From the NCBI RefSeq assembly GCF_000313135.1, contig NW_004457394.1, positions 99,141-163,140 on the forward strand: a stretch of DNA of 64,000 nt, given 5' to 3'. Position numbers and translations under genes: made by a program. The DNA comes from Acanthamoeba castellanii str. Neff. Its lineage: Eukaryota; Discosea; Longamoebia; Acanthamoebidae. Numbering within the stretch: the stretch's first letter is position 1; every line of letters starts with the position of its first letter. The notes below the pieces were generated by a model that worked only from the letters and a program-made list of their open reading frames with translations, ran no database searches and was not told the DNA's origin. Positions 27,188 through 40,443 of this stretch are shown here, piece after piece.

Positions 27188-28735
27188 GCCAGCAATTTCT
27201 TGGCACGCGTTGACTTCTCGACTGCAAAATGAGGGACAACGATTCATGATGAGGAGGGCAAATTGCCCTCGTGAAAACAAATGGGCGTACCAAACGTCAT
27301 GAAGGCTTTCCATCTTTCTCTTTTGAGGCCACTTCAAGACAGGCCCTGTTCTTGTCTGTGCAGTTGCTGAAGATGTAGCAGCCGATCGTCGGTCTCGAGC
27401 TTCTGGGCTTAAAAATTGCCGAAAGCACCAATAAAAATATGCCACCGCACCCCTAATCGCCCGCATTAAGGCCAGAATACAATTATGGTAGGTGGCCGCT
27501 CGCGAAACTGAGTTGGTGGTGCACGCAGGGGATCGTCGTGTCGGGTGGGCAGTAGTAGGGGCTCCTTGAGATGATGCCGGCTAGGCTTCTATGCCCACGT
27601 GAACTGATCGCGGAACCTAATGAGGGTTCGTTGCCATTATGGGAGAGGTCTCTGCGGTGAAAATGGTGACCGAGGAGAGGAAAAGACGGGCTGCTACAAC
27701 ACAACCATGGCGAGTGGTGAGATTAAGGTTCTCATACGAAGAGGCCGGTGTAGTTGTGGTCGATGGGTCACCGTTCATCAGTGCCGGTGCTCTCGCCCCC
27801 TGTGATGCGTGTGATCGCACACAAACCATACGAACACACAGGCGAGGTGTCGCAAAGCGTGTGCGTGGGTTAGCAAGGACTACCTCCGTCCCAGACCTCA
27901 CTTCGCCCCCTTGCGGTACTTTCTCTCCCTCCTGCCCAACAAACACAGCTTGTTTTTATATCATTTAACATTTATTATTTTTTGTTTTCTCGCTCAGACT
28001 CAAACTGCCCCAGAAAATAAGTGATGGCTGGTGAACGTTGGCCTCCTCTCTTCACGTTGTAAGCTCTCTCTCGCGTGAGCGAAAGGCCGCGAGTACCCAA
28101 TACTGTGGAGCTGTGCCAGATAGTGTCAGCACGTCAGATGCACAGAAGTAAGTGTCTCGTGCGGGTGGCCACATCTCCTCGCGCTGTGCGCGGCATTCGT
28201 TCTCGTGGTCCTGCTCCCGAACAGTTGATCGCCCCGGTAGGAGTTTTGACCAACAGAATTAGTTTGCCCGAGACAACCATGAAAAAAGCGTCTTGCGACT
28301 GTTTCGGAGCACTTTCGCCGACCGCACCGCGAGGGCAGGCCCTTGATCAAAGAACGAAGAGAAGAACACGTTCCCACCCACAACCACAGAACGCGGGTGC
28401 CGCGCAGAACAGAGCGAAGATGTGGTTGGGTTTCTTTATGTGAATAAGACTCTCCGGATGCGCGCGGGTGGGCTTCGACGGAGCGACAATACATAAATAA
28501 ATAAATAAATAAATATAGAGATAATATGGGGATAGAGGAGGAAGACCGTGGACGACGACCAGCTGGATAGAGGGCGCGTCGGTCGAATAAATAATGGATG
28601 GGGTTGAGATAATAACTTAGGGGTTCGCTGTACACTGGTCCCGTGTCCCTCGTAGACGTGTTGTTGGCTGATGTTCACGATGAGTAGGAACCGGTCGTCG
28701 TTGTCGTTGCGGCGCGATCAAACGACCTGGCAGGC
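27188..28735. other. Intergenic region between ACSL and the GATA gene
   Basis: This contains the ACSL promoter and the 3' flank of the GATA gene. An (AAAT)n microsatellite lies at 28494-28515. Short open frames exist on both strands, but none has family similarity, splice logic or convincing codon use. Confidence 0.35.
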
Positions 28736-29996
28736 TCAGTTGAGCAGGTCGTAGATGCTGGAGCGCTTCCTCTCGGCTGAGTCCGGCGTCGGCGAGGGCG
28801 AGGGCGAAGACGACGGGGACGACATGATGCTCGAGAACGACGTCGAGAGCGAGGGGGACGACGACGAGAGCGACGAGAGCGGCGACGACGACATGATGCT
28901 CGAGAACGACGTAGAAGAGGGCCTCGACGAGCGCGAGGTGATCGACGAGAACGAGGCCGTGCGCAGGTGTTGCATCATCATGCCGGCGGCCATCACCTCC
29001 TCGTCGTTCTGGTTGTGGAGGCTCTGGTTGCTGATGAAGCTGGCCGGGTAGCCGTGGTGGTAGGGCCGGAAGAGCTGCTGGTGCGGCGCGTAGCTCGAAG
29101 TGGTCGACAACTGGCCGGCCGCGGCAGCAGCGGCGCCGAGGTGGTGCAGGTGCTGGAGGCCCATGGCGGCAGCGGCGGTCGATTGACTCTCCTGCTGCGG
29201 TCGCAGCTGGTGGAGCTGGACGACTCCGCCGGAGGCCTTGGCGTGGTTGTGGCTGGCCGTGGCCTCCATCTCCTCGGACTGGCGCTTCATCATCTTTCGC
29301 TTGAGCCGCCAGAACTTCATGCCGCACGGGTTACAAATTCTGTTGTTGTTGTTGTTGGAAAGGTCAGGCCGCCTGGTCCGTAAATGAAGAAGAACGAAAG
29401 AGACAAAAAACAGACGAAGAAAAAAAAACGGCCACGTACTTGGTGCCGTCGGGGCCGTTGCGCCACTGGGACGACTCGGTGGCACCGCAGCCGCTGCAGA
29501 CGTAGGCCTTGCGTCGGAGTTGCTTCTTGTTGTTCTTGCAGTCGCTGTTGGCGCTGCTGCTGTTCTTGCTGGCGATGTTTCGCTTGGCGGCTGCCGACGA
29601 CGCGGCGGCGGCGGAGCGCGCGGGGCTCGCGGTGGGCGACGTGGACGAGAGCGAAGGCGAGGTCGAGGAGGAGGTCGACGGCGAGGCCGGCGACGAGGGC
29701 GACGAGCAGATGTCGGCCACGGGCGACGAGGGCCGCGACGACGACGGGCTGATGGTGGTGAGCTGGGACTCGAGGTCGCACAGCTCGCGGAGCATGCGCT
29801 TGAGGGCCGGTTGGTCGAGTCCGCGCTTGGTGCCGACTCGCGAGAGGAGGTAGATGTTCTGCGCCGACTGCATGACCTTGCTCATGCTCGCGCCCTCAGC
29901 CGCAGGGTTTGACTCCGACGTCATTGGGTTGGGCTCCATCGCGTCAAAGTGGTGTTGGTGGTGCGGATGGGCCGAGGCTGTGAGTGAAGACGACAT
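28736..29996 (-). CDS. GATA-type zinc finger transcription factor
   Basis: Two exons: 29996-29440, and 29339 to the TGA at 28736. The intron (29439-29340) lies inside the zinc finger. After splicing the finger reads CSGCGATESSQWRNGPDGTK then ICNPCG, a class C-x2-C-x17/18-C-x2-C GATA finger, followed by a basic tail (KFWRLKRKMMKR) that contacts DNA in this family. N-terminal to it are a short helical segment (YLLSRVGTKRGLDQPALKRM) and Ser/Pro-rich sequence. C-terminal are His/Gln-rich and Ser-rich stretches and a conserved-looking end (RKRSSIYDLLN). Total is about 386 aa, and the first ATG in frame is used. GATA factors bind GATA sites, and in amoebae serve as developmental or nutrient regulators. 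The targets are unknown. Confidence 0.88.
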
Positions 29997-32033
29997 GCCG
30001 CCTGTGTGTGTTGTGTGTTGTGTGTTGTGTCGGTGTGAACCGAACGAAGGTGGGTCGTGGGACTGTCACGCTCTGGCCGCGGCAACGACGGTCTCGGAAT
30101 TGGGGGTTGTTCGTGGGTGGTGTGCCTCGCTAAGTCCGCGGTTGTTGGCTCGGAGTCAAAAAATCGAGCTTGGCCGCGTCAGGAGCGTAAATGAGGGTAA
30201 GCTGGACGACTGGGGGACTGGGCGGTGGGTGCGGTTTGGTCTCTGGTGTCCGTGAAGGGAAGAGTTGGTTCGAATTTGAAGGTTGAGCGAGTGGCGTCGA
30301 CGCGGTGGTGAGTGCGGAAGAAGATGTCGGTGTTTGAAAGTCGAGTGTGAAGGAGTTGGTTGGGCAAGTGGTCGTCGAACGGAGGGGGCTGGGAGTAGTG
30401 TGTGGAAGTGGAGGACCGCCCTTCGCTAGTCAAGTGGTGATGTGTGTGTGTGGTGGGTGAAGTAAAAGAGTGAGAAGCCAAGCTCGCTAACTCAGCTCGT
30501 ATAAAAAGGTGGCGGGCGGAGAGCGCAGGAACGGGTGGAACGAGAAGAAGTGGGGAGATACTGCAGACCACAGCAGCCCAGATCAGCTCGCCCGCGGCGT
30601 ACACCGCGCGCATGCCGCACGCCAGTGGCTTGAACTGTTGTCCGAAAGTGACCCCGACGACAGCGCACGTGGGCCGCTCGCTCGAGGGCTCTCATAAGGC
30701 GATTCAAGAAACAGCTCACGTCACGCCTCGTTCTTCAGGCGAACGCTTGACACTTGCCAATCGGCCATTGACGCGTGGCGGGCTATTTGTTCACTTTGTC
30801 GACATTCGGACCCCACATTCCGTACGTCCCTGGATAATGTCCAGACCAGCATCGTAATGCCAAGATAAAGTCAGGTATCTGATGCGTATGTCTAAGGTGC
30901 CCAGTTATTGTTCGGTTTTGGAAACCTAAAAAGGGCGAGGGGATAATTCCTGGAGGGATCGTAATCTCATTGTCGACAATAGCTCGCAGAGAGCGAACGA
31001 GAGAAAAGCGAGCGAAGAACGAGGCCTGCGCAAATGGCCCAACCACGGGGCGAGCTTGAGGTGGCAGTAGTTGACGACAGGTGAACTGAACTCGTGTTCG
31101 CTTGGCGGGGTCCAGACAACGCCAATCTGCGAACGCCTGGAGCCTGAACCGTCACGCGCCAGGCGTTCTGTTGGCCGTTACAGCTTTCCCCTCCAAGCCT
31201 CCCCAGCGCAAGAATGGGGACCGTCGCAGCGCAGGTGGTCCGTAACGAACCCACGTAGTGCCTCTCTGCTTTCCTCTCCCCCAATTCTCCACGTTAGTGG
31301 CATTACGCGGGGCCCGCGTCAGGCGCGAAGCGGCGCATGTCACTGCGCGTCGTTCTTCTTGAAGCCGATCAAATCAGCGGGTCTCTCTTCTTTTTGGCCT
31401 CTGGCGGAGTGCTTTCAGAAAGAGAAACCGCTCATGGCTTGTTGGCGACGGGGATAGACAAGACGACGTCAAACATCAGAGACGGAGACGCAGAGGCTCG
31501 ATGACGGTTACATCATCAGGCAGCTGCGCACGATGATGAAGGAGCACCACTCACCTCCTGAAGGCCGCACGAGCTTGATGACAGATGATGGACTCGCACA
31601 GTGATAGCGAGTGCACCGATGGGAACACCGTGCGAGGGACAGGAAGCAACCAGCAGCCGCGGGCTCGTGACTGTCGCACAGCTAGATGAACCTGCACCAC
31701 TATCGTAGCAGTCAGGAGTGTGCGTACCACAGAACTCGACGCAGCGGTAGCAGTAGCCGCTCAAGGAGAGGAGACCGTGGGAAGGGAACTGCGGCCCAGT
31801 TGAAGCACAGTGACGCGGGCGGAGACGCGACGGGTTTGCCGGGGGGCAAGCTTGGGGTGCCACCATCGCCTCGGTCCGTGATGGCCGCGGGTTAGCTAGT
31901 AGGCAGCGGTGATGACACGCTTGGTCCGCTCACGTGTGGGGGCCTCTCGGGGGGGGGGGAGTGGAGGTGGGGGGGGTAAGGGCAGAAGCGTCGATGCGTT
32001 TAGTGAGCTGGAAGGGCCTCTCTCTCTCTCGCA
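29997..32033. other. Intergenic region, no gene recognised
   Basis: This is 2 kb between the GATA start and the TECR stop. It begins with a GTGTGTTGTGTGTTGTG run (30003-30032). A plus-strand TATAAAAAGG sits at 30495-30504 with no recognisable gene after it. C-rich and G-rich mononucleotide runs occur near 31950-31975. Open frames are short and unlike known families. Confidence 0.35.
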
Positions 32034-33688
32034 TTAGTAGAGGAAGGGGAACAGAATCCTGCGGTTCTTGGGGTAGCCCGGGAACTCCTTCTTGTAGCGC
32101 CTGTGCTTCTGCTGAGCCCAGACCAGCATCTGACCGCCACCGACAAGCGTGAACAGGAAAGCTGGAGTCCAGCACCCACACGCACGAGACGCAATCGAAG
32201 AAGAGAAAAGCTTAGTGACTCGAGCCTCTTTCCCGGACATGAGCAGTGATCAAAATCCTGAGCGGGGAGGAACGCACCAGCAACGCTCTGGGTCATGAGC
32301 GAGAAGCACACCCAGGCGAGGATCTCGCAAGTGTAGTTGGGGCACGACACCAACTCGAAGAGGAAGCCGCGGGGGATCCTACGGACGGTAGTACCCTCCG
32401 GACGCAAGTTGCGCAGCTGGATGTGCGAGATGAGGTTGCCAAGCTCGAAAAGCTGCACATTGCGGCGTCAGAAGGGAAGGCCCAACGTTTGTGAAGAGAG
32501 TGCCCACAACCCATCTGCACAGCAGTACAGGGAAGGAGAAGAATGGCCGGGTGGACTACGTACAACGAAGAACGCGAGGGCAGTGTAGACCTGAGTGGGC
32601 TCGGGGTTGGTGAAGTAGGGGTGGTTCACGAAGTAGCCGCAGAGAGCGCCAAAGCCCCAGTAGTAGCCCGAGTTCTTGAAGATGTTCATGATCGGCATGG
32701 TGCCGTGGCTATTCAACAAGCACGACGCAGCATCAAAAAAAGAAGGTTAAACACATAGTTGCGCGAGGCTGAAGCGAGTGCGAGGCTCGGTCTGATACCT
32801 GAAGCGGTGCACGAAGATGGTCTCGAGCTCGCGCTTCAGGTAGTGACCCGCCCAGCAGAGGAGAGCGAGGCTATTACGTGGCGCATCACCAACAACGGGT
32901 AAGTAAACAGCGCACACGTGCAGATAAACGAAGACTGAAAATTGTCAAAACCGCTGGGTGCGTACTTCTGCACCCACGTGTGCGGCGCGTCTGAGGCCGG
33001 GTAGATGAACGGAGGGCGGGCGTAGAAGAACAGGTAGATGAGCAGCGGACCAGCGTACTCAACCAAGAACACCTGCAGCCGATAGCCACCGCGGTGTTTA
33101 GTAGGACGAATTTGCGGCCGGCAGAGACGATTTGTCGTTAAAATAGTAATAGAAAGAAGTGCCATGCCAATCTTCAAGGAGGGGGGAAAAGAACCGTCTT
33201 CCAGGCAATCTGAGGACCTGCGGCATTGAATTGACTGATTGTTAGCCATGTCGCAAAAAGATAGAAGATTCTTCCAAATGCGGCGCGGCTGACGCACCAA
33301 GATCGCGGAAGTAAACGACGTCATCCCTCTTGCTGCAAAGCAGGTTGTAGGTCGAAAGCTTCTTCTCATCCTCCAGGCTGACCCTCGTCTCTGTGGATTG
33401 CGTACGTGAGTAATTCAATTCAGGTGAATTAAAGAGTGTCGGCTTGGCTGTACCTCCATCCTGCAGGTAGAACCTCTGCCGGTCGGGATAGTACTTGGGG
33501 ACTGTCGATCCATGCCTTGAAAGTGAATCAAAGTGCCGAGATGTCGGGTTGGGGGGGGGGAATTATTGGTGTAAAAACGTACAGGCCTTGGCGTAGGCCG
33601 CCTTGAGCTGAGCCACCGTGGACGACTCGGAGACCTCGAGTTCCTTGAGCACCTTGCCGCTGGGGGATTTGATCGTGAGCTTACCCAT
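32034..33688 (-). CDS. Very-long-chain enoyl-CoA reductase (TECR/Tsc13 family)
   Basis: Seven or eight exons. The N-terminus (MGKLTIKSPSGKVLKELEVS) is the ubiquitin-like domain typical of TECR. It is followed by YYPDRQRFYLQDG and VVYFRDLGPQIAWKTVFLVEY, then AGPLLIYLFFYARPPFIYP. Later come LKRELETIFVHRFSHGTMP, NIFKNSGYYWGFGA, LRPEGTTVRRIPRGFLFELV, SCPNYTCEILAWV and a C-terminal KEFPGYPKNRRILFPFLY-stop (TAA at 32034). These are the steroid-5-alpha-reductase-family landmarks of the fourth step of fatty-acid elongation, which reduces trans-2-enoyl-CoA with NADPH at the ER membrane, with several membrane spans. I chose ATG 33688 because upstream codons lack an ATG. It is divergent from PIG-N with 312 bp between starts. 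Confidence 0.9.
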
Positions 33689-34000
33689 CTTGCCGTGCGA
33701 TTCGCTCGAGTTCAAGCCGCTCTCTTCGTCCTTCGTCGCCAGCCTCGCCAACACCGAAAATGTGCATAACTAGATTTTCTTTTTGAGTTTCAATCAAGAA
33801 AATGCATTTCTGCTCTTTTCTTCTGTGTAGCGAAGCTGTGGGACAACCCACGGTCTGCATCCACCAAAAGCATTGGAAAGGAGACGAGCGTGCCCCCTCC
33901 CCCCCACAGAGCTCTGGCTGCCGACACGGGTCCCTGCCCACCACTGCACGAAAGAAGATTACACATCGGCTTGGATTCCACTCTGCACTAAAAAGTGAAG
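33689..34000. promoter_or_regulatory. Divergent promoter between TECR and PIG-N
   Basis: 312 bp lie between two start codons on opposite strands. They contain a C-rich stretch (33893-33906). No TATA box is obvious. Both genes serve ER lipid pathways, so co-regulation is possible but is inference only. Confidence 0.35.
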
Positions 34001-37000
34001 ATGAGGAGAGGCGGCACTCCCTCCACCTCCTCCTTTGGCCGGCAGACTTCTGCAGGCACGACGATGGGGTCATTTCAATGGAACTTGAAGTCACTGGTGG
34101 TGCTCGGTATCCTGTTCCACTGCGTGTACCTGTTCAGCATCATCGACATCTATTTTCGGTCTCCCATCGTGCATGGCATGACACCACACGCCTCCTCGCT
34201 GCAGCCTCCCGCGCAGCGCGTCCTCGTCTTCGTGGGTACCCACTGTCGCACCCCCTTTGCAGGCTCGCAGTTTTTAACTTTTATTTTTACAAAGAACAAT
34301 TATAATTATATAAAAATAATTATATAAATAATTAATTCAAGATCACTGCGCACAGCGGATGGTCTGCGAGCGGACAAACTGTTCGAGACCCTGGCACTGG
34401 TGCAGCGGAGAGATGGGACTGGCAAGTACTTTCTTCGTGACATCGTCGAGAAGCGGGGCAGGTACTGCGTTTCGCGGCCAGGCCGCCGATGCGTTATGCG
34501 ACGTGCAGTGACTCACAGTGGTACATTGTTGGTTGTTGTTGGTTGTTGTTCACCCACAGGTGGGGCGTGTCGCACGCTCGGGTACCCACCGAAAGTCGGC
34601 CCGGGCACGTTGCCCTCTTCGCCGGTTTCTACGAAGACGTGTCTGCCGTGACCAAGGGTACGGGAGTGCAGCGAACGTTGTGCCCGACATGAACTCACCA
34701 TCGGCCATTGGTCACATCCGCCGTCGCTGGCTCCAGGTTGGAAGGCAAACCCGGTCGAATTCGACTCTGTGTTCAACGAAAGCGCGCGTTCGTGGTCGTG
34801 GGGAAGGTACCCTATCCCATGCCCCTGCGTCAGAATAAAGTGTACAGTCGCGTGCGCTAGCGCTCACCCCGAGTAACTGGTTCTTTGCACCCTCCAGTCC
34901 CGACATTCTGCCGATGTTTGCCCACAATGTGCCGCAGATGTACTCGCATTCGTACCACGAAGACTCCGAGGACTTTGCGTCGGGTACTCTCGTCACGGCT
35001 CACCACCCGCACAACAACTCAAACTACATTGCCCGAGTGCTTGCATTTCTATATATATTTTTGACAATTGGCTTCCAGATGCGTCGAACTTGGACACGTG
35101 GGTGTTCGATCGCGTCGAGGAACTCTTTGCGTCATCGCACAAGAACCGGACTCTGAACGACCAGGTAACTACCACTTTGATGCTCGCACCGGTACCAGTG
35201 AGGGCGAGCCCTGAGTTCTAATTCTCTCGCGGGCAGCTGCATGAATCGCGCAGCGTGTTCTTCCTGCACCTGCTCGGCATCGACACCAACGGTCATGCGC
35301 ACCGGCCCTACTCCTCCGAGTACGCGCTCGTCACTTCGAGCCCCCCGATTCATCCAACCGCCTTGGCACCCATTAACCAGGCCCTCTTGACGTGTGCGAG
35401 CAGATATCTGGAGAATATCGACATCGTCGACCATGGCGTGCAGCGGCTCTACGAGCTGTTCGAACAGTACTACGGCGACGGGCAGACCACGTACATCTTT
35501 ACCTCCGATCACGGCATGCACAACAAGGTGACTTGGGCGAGCGCTCTTTCTGCTTTCTCCCCATCTTCCACACGCGCACCGACGCGCGGGGTCGCTTTGG
35601 CATCGACCTGAACTGAATGTGAATTATTATTGCAGGGAAGCCACGGCGACGGGCACCCGGACAACACCGAGACCCCGTTCATCGTGTGGGGCGCCGGGGC
35701 GCGCAAGCCGCACCCGCCGACTGCTCGGCCCGGCGAGAAGTCTATGCCGGCGCCCGGCGCCTGGAACCTCACCGGCCTCCCGCGTTTCGACATCAACCAA
35801 GCTGACGTGGCGCCTCTCATCGTACGCCCCCAGTCTGCCTCGCTAGTCACGCGAATTCACTGAAGGTGATGCGGCCTCGTCTCGCGCGCGTGCAGTCGTT
35901 CTTCGCGGGCCTGACCTATCCCATGAATTCGGTCGGCGTACTGCCCACGGCCTACATCGACGCCCCGCAGTCGAGCGTGTCCGACGGCCTTCTGCAGAAC
36001 GCGCTCGAGATCTACGAGCAGTTCCTCCGCAAGGCTCAGATGAAGCGGGACCATTCCATCATGTTCAAGAACTTCAAGCCCCTCCACGACGCCGATACGA
36101 CGGTACTATAACACTCTTCGCAGCGCGTGTCGTGTGTGTCGTGTGTTTCGTGTTTCGTACTGAGCCAAGTCGTTGTGATCAGATCCGGACGATTCGTGCG
36201 CTCATGTCGTCGGGCAGGCACGAGCAGGCGCAAGAGCTGTCCAGCAGCCTCATCGACCTGTCGCTGCAGGGCCTCCACTATTTCCAGACCTACGATTGGC
36301 CGTTCCTGCTCTCGGTGGTCTCGCTGGGCTACGTCGGCTGGATCGCGTTCCTGGTGCTCCATGTGGTGGCCCACAACACCAACCTGCCCGCCTACGTGCG
36401 CCACCGATTGGCCCAATCCAACCGCAACGTACCCTCCCCTCACTCATCGCAGTGCATTTTGCGTGTGGTGGCTCACTGAGTCGCCCTGGGCGACACAGAC
36501 CAATCTGTTGGCGGCCCTGGTCGGCGCGGCCCTGTTCGTATTCCTGTGGCTCGAGTCGTCCCCGATCCAATACTACCTCTACACGTTCTTCCCTGGTACA
36601 ATAAGATAATATTATCAATCGAGGAAACCGTCTTGCTGACGATCATCGCCATGGCGCGCAGTTCTGTTCTGGGCGCAGATCTACAAGGCCAGGTCCATCC
36701 TAAGGCACCACCTGCCCACCATGCTCACCCTTCCGTCGTTCGTCATGTCCTCCCTCCTCGTCATCATCTTTCTCGCCATTCTCGAAGTCATGGTACGTTA
36801 CGCATGTTGTCGTGTCGTGTCGTGTCGTGTCGGTTTTGCTAATGTGAATTAACCGATGACAGGTGGCGAGCTACTACAACCGGGAGCTGCTCTGTCCGGT
36901 GCTGCTGCTCGTGGGCTGCTGGCCCCTGGTGAAGGAGAGCAGCGTGAGCGGAAGTCTGGCCGTTGGCTGGGCCGCGTGCTGCTTCGTCCTCTCCATCTTC

Positions 37001-38489
37001 CCGCTCCTCTCCGTTGAATTCGGCTCCTCCATCTCTCTTGTGTACGCACCCCTCCGTGTGGCCCAGCACTCTGTGCGTGTGGGCAGTGAGCCATGGAGAC
37101 TGACGCGCGTGCCAATGGGCGATGTCAGGTCTGCGGGCGGGCTGGCGGCGTTCGCCCTGGGCGCGCTGCCGTTCGTGGTCAAGCTCTTCTTCACGCCCCG
37201 ACCGGCGCCGGTGGTGGTTGGCGGCAAGGAGAAGGAGGAGAAGTCGGAGCGGAACAAGCTCGCCTATCTTCCGCCCTTCTCGCCCGCCGAGGCTCGCATG
37301 GCCGCCATCCAAGTACTTTCCTCCCCCTCCATCTTGCGCACCGCGAACCGCAGGGCACGCTCGCCGCATGGCTCGTGACTTAGATGATTGTTTTCTTTTT
37401 TTTATGTCGGTGGTGATTGTCACACAGCTGGCCGCCGTGCTCGTGGCCGTGTGGGTTGTGAGCAGCACCAACTTCAACCTCGAGAACAAGCTGCCCGTTC
37501 CATTCTACAACCACGTGATCGCCTGGCTGTCCCTGGGTACTCACTCGGCGCAAGTAGGTTTAGTATTCTGGCGTATACCGTACTCACGCGTCGCACTCTG
37601 TGTCGTCGTTCTACCAGCGTCGCTCGTGGTGCTTCCATTCGTCTTCAGCACGCACCCCAGCGTGTTCCTCTTCAACCTGTTCCTGTCCCTGGCCGCGCCT
37701 TTCACATTCCTCAGCATTTCGTATGTCCCGCGCTCCCATTCTCTGTAACTTTTGTTCTCACAGTGTGTCGTGTCGTGTCGTGTCGTGGCTATGAAGCTAT
37801 GAGGTGCTGTTCTACTGCGCGTTGAGCGCGACCCTCTATCTGTGGTACTATCTGGAGGCAGCACTCTTTCGCGGGCAGCGCCCCGAGACCCTGTCCTCTC
37901 GAGCCACCCGCGCTCTTACCGTCGGCGACGCCCGCATCGCCCTCTTTTTCGTACGCTGCCTGCCGCGATGTGTGTGTGCGTGTGTGGTGTGTGTGGTGTG
38001 TGTGGTGTGTGTGTGGTGTGGTGAAGTGTAATAATGGCAAATTGTGGGTGTATGCAGCTCTACCTGTGCTACGTGGCGTTCTTCGGGACAGGCAACATCG
38101 CGAGCATCAGCAGCTTCGAGGTGTCGTCGACCTTCCGCTTCATGTCCATCTTCAATCCGTGGGTGATGGGCGCGCTGCTCATCATCAAGCTCCTCCTGCC
38201 CTTCATCCTCGTCTCGTGTGCCTACCACATCATCGTCGCCTCGTCCCAGCTCGACCTCTCGGCCTCGTTCCTCCTCGTCATCGCCTTCTCCGACGTGCTC
38301 AGCCTCAACTTCCTCTTCCTCGTCCGCGACACCGGCAGCTGGAAGGACATCGGCACCTCCATCTCCCACTTCGCCATCTCCAACTGCTTCATCCTCTTCC
38401 ACCTGGGCATCGTCGCCCTCTCCTCGCTCCTCACCTCTCGCCTCCGACTGCCGCGCCTCGTCCCCAAGCCCGACCAGCTCTCCCTCTGA
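34001..38489 (+). CDS. GPI ethanolamine phosphate transferase 1 (PIG-N/Mcd4)
   Basis: Around 15 exons. An N-terminal signal anchor ([20 protein letters not shown]) is followed by [14 protein letters not shown], a PIG-N hallmark. The alkaline-phosphatase-type catalytic domain shows [11 protein letters not shown] (metal Asp, about 34357), [20 protein letters not shown] (34570-34640), [59 protein letters not shown] (spliced, 35500-35665) and [10 protein letters not shown]. From about 36180 follows the PigN C-terminal domain with many membrane spans, ending [15 protein letters not shown]. The enzyme adds phosphoethanolamine to the first mannose of the GPI precursor in the ER lumen. All metal-ligand motifs I can check are present. 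Introns after 36110, 36793 and 37745 carry TGTCG repeats in sense orientation. Exact exon borders are approximate. Confidence 0.9.
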
Positions 38490-38658
38490 TGAATGATTTT
38501 ACTACATTTCTGTTGGCCGCGCAAAAGGATTTATTTAATTGTTTATTGTTTATTGTTTTGATTTATTCTTTGTTTATCTTGGGATTGCAACTCTGGCGGA
38601 AGCAACGGCAGACCACGACGAGGAGACGCCACCGGTGGAGGCGAATCTGCTCGCGCAG

Positions 38659-40044
38659 ATGGAGACGAGCGGCACCCACGGCCCGGGCCACAGGCGGCAG
38701 GCGGTGTTTGAGCGAGCTGAGGGATTGTGCACAGTGGAGCCCAAATCCGGCACTGGGCAGCACGAACGACAGGTGGAGGCCGACGCGGTGTTGAGAGGCG
38801 GTGACGCCACGGTGGTGTATCGCCCCATGCGCCCCACAGACCTCCCACAAGTCAAGCAGCTCCACGAAGAATGCTTCCCCATCAGGTGCTTACTTTTTAT
38901 TATTATTTTTTAAATAATTATCTAATTAGAACAGTAGATGGTGGTACGCAGCGGTATTAGTTAATTATTATTATATTGTATTATTTATTGTCGAATAAAA
39001 TAAATAATATATACAATAACTTAAAAAAACGCAGGTACGATGAAAACTTCTTCCAGGCGATGGTGACGCCGTCGGGCAGCTTCATGGCTGAGGTGGCGGT
39101 AACGCCAGACACCGACGAGGTGGTGGGCGCCATCACCGCCTCGATGGAGATCGAAAACCAAAACGAGGTTCGTGCATACGGGGCACAGCGGCCGACCGAG
39201 ATCGGAGCACGTGCATTGCTGCAGTGTTTTTAATGCTCACGCGGCTGTGGTGCGGCGGTTGTGCGAGCACAGGACTGCGATATGTTGCGGTTTGAGTGGG
39301 GCTGGGACTCGCGCTACCTGGTCTACATCCTCACCATCGGAGTCACCGCGCGCTACCGACGGCACGGCATCGGTACCATCCAAGCCGTGTAGTGTCGTGT
39401 GTGCCGTGGTGTATTGGGGGAATATATATTTATTGGCCTTGGGGTGATGACACGCTGTGATTAATCGATTGTTGCGCTGTGTTGCATTTTTGTGGCGTCG
39501 CAGCGCGGGTGCTATTGGGCAAGCTGCTGCGAAAGGCAGCCAAATACGACACGTGCAAGGCCATCTACCTCCACGTGCTGGCTACCAATGCTCCTGCCAT
39601 CCGCTTCTACGAACAATACGTAATTGTCTTTGTGTTATCATTTCCTTGGTCGTGTTGTGCGGTTGTGTGGTGTGTGTCATACGTTCCGCTCAAGCTTCAT
39701 CGCGCGTGACTTAGGGATTCACGCGCTTGCGGGAGCTGCCCCAGTACTACCGCTTCGACGGCGACCGCCATGACGCCCTGCTGTACATCCACTACCAACA
39801 CGGCGGCTGCCCGCCACGCTCGTGGGCCGAGGTCAAGGAAGACCTCCTCCTTCGACCACTGCGGCGACACACACCGGCCTATCTCACGCCCCTTCTCTCC
39901 TCCTCTTCCTCCACCCTGCACCACCACCACCTGCGAAGGGTGGGCCGGGTCCTGCGGTCGCCCGTCACCATCGTGTGCCTGATCGCCCTACCGCTCCTGT
40001 TCCTGCTCCTCTGCATCTATCTCTCCCGACAATCATCAACATAG
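38659..40044 (+). CDS. NAA60-like N-alpha-acetyltransferase (GNAT, Golgi/ER type)
   Basis: Five exons with consistent phase: 38659-38885, 39035-39167, 39273-39372, 39504-39619, 39715-40044. The GNAT domain begins VVYRPMRPTDLPQVKQLHEE, continues YDENFFQAMV and ILTIGVTARYRR, and has the spliced acetyl-CoA loop RRHGIA. It ends with the NAA60-specific AIYLHVLATNAPAIRFYEQY, GFTRLRELPQYY and LLYIHYQHGGCPP. The C-terminus is hydrophobic (TIVCLIALPLLFLLLCIYLS), consistent with the membrane attachment of NAA60, which acetylates N-termini of membrane proteins facing the cytosol. The roughly 55 N-terminal residues before the domain are not conserved in the family, and ATG 38827 is an alternative start. 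The gene follows PIG-N by 169 bp on the same strand. Confidence 0.85.
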
Positions 40045-40443
40045 CTCACATTCCTTCCATCAGTCTCGGGCGTGTGTGGCGTGTGTGAGTGATATGTGTT
40101 ACAGTTTTACTGAGGCGCAAGGGGACAGCTAACTACACCCATCGTACCTGTTTTGTGGCGCTGTAGGTGTTGTGTAGAGCGCTCAACACCTTGCCCACGA
40201 CGTCAGTTCCACATTCCTAAGCGGTACGGGCCGCGCGGGCAGCCACCCATCCCACCCCCTTCCAAAAGCGATGCACTACGCAACGAAGGCTTCTCCAGCA
40301 ACCCAGTTTTCCTATATATGGTAAGGCTGTGGTCTAGGAATTGGCAGGTGGGGAAAACGCCCCAGGAAGACACAATGCCAAATTTGTAAAGAAGAGCAGG
40401 AGTGCAATCGTTTATGTGATGTACAATCAGGCTGAGAGACTAG
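40045..40443. other. Convergent intergenic region
   Basis: This separates the stops of the NAA60-like gene (plus) and the phosphatase gene (minus). I see no gene, repeat or RNA. Confidence 0.4.

Noticed and set aside
28494..28515. Telomere-like or origin-like AT repeat
   Set aside because: A plain (AAAT)n microsatellite of short length in intergenic DNA.
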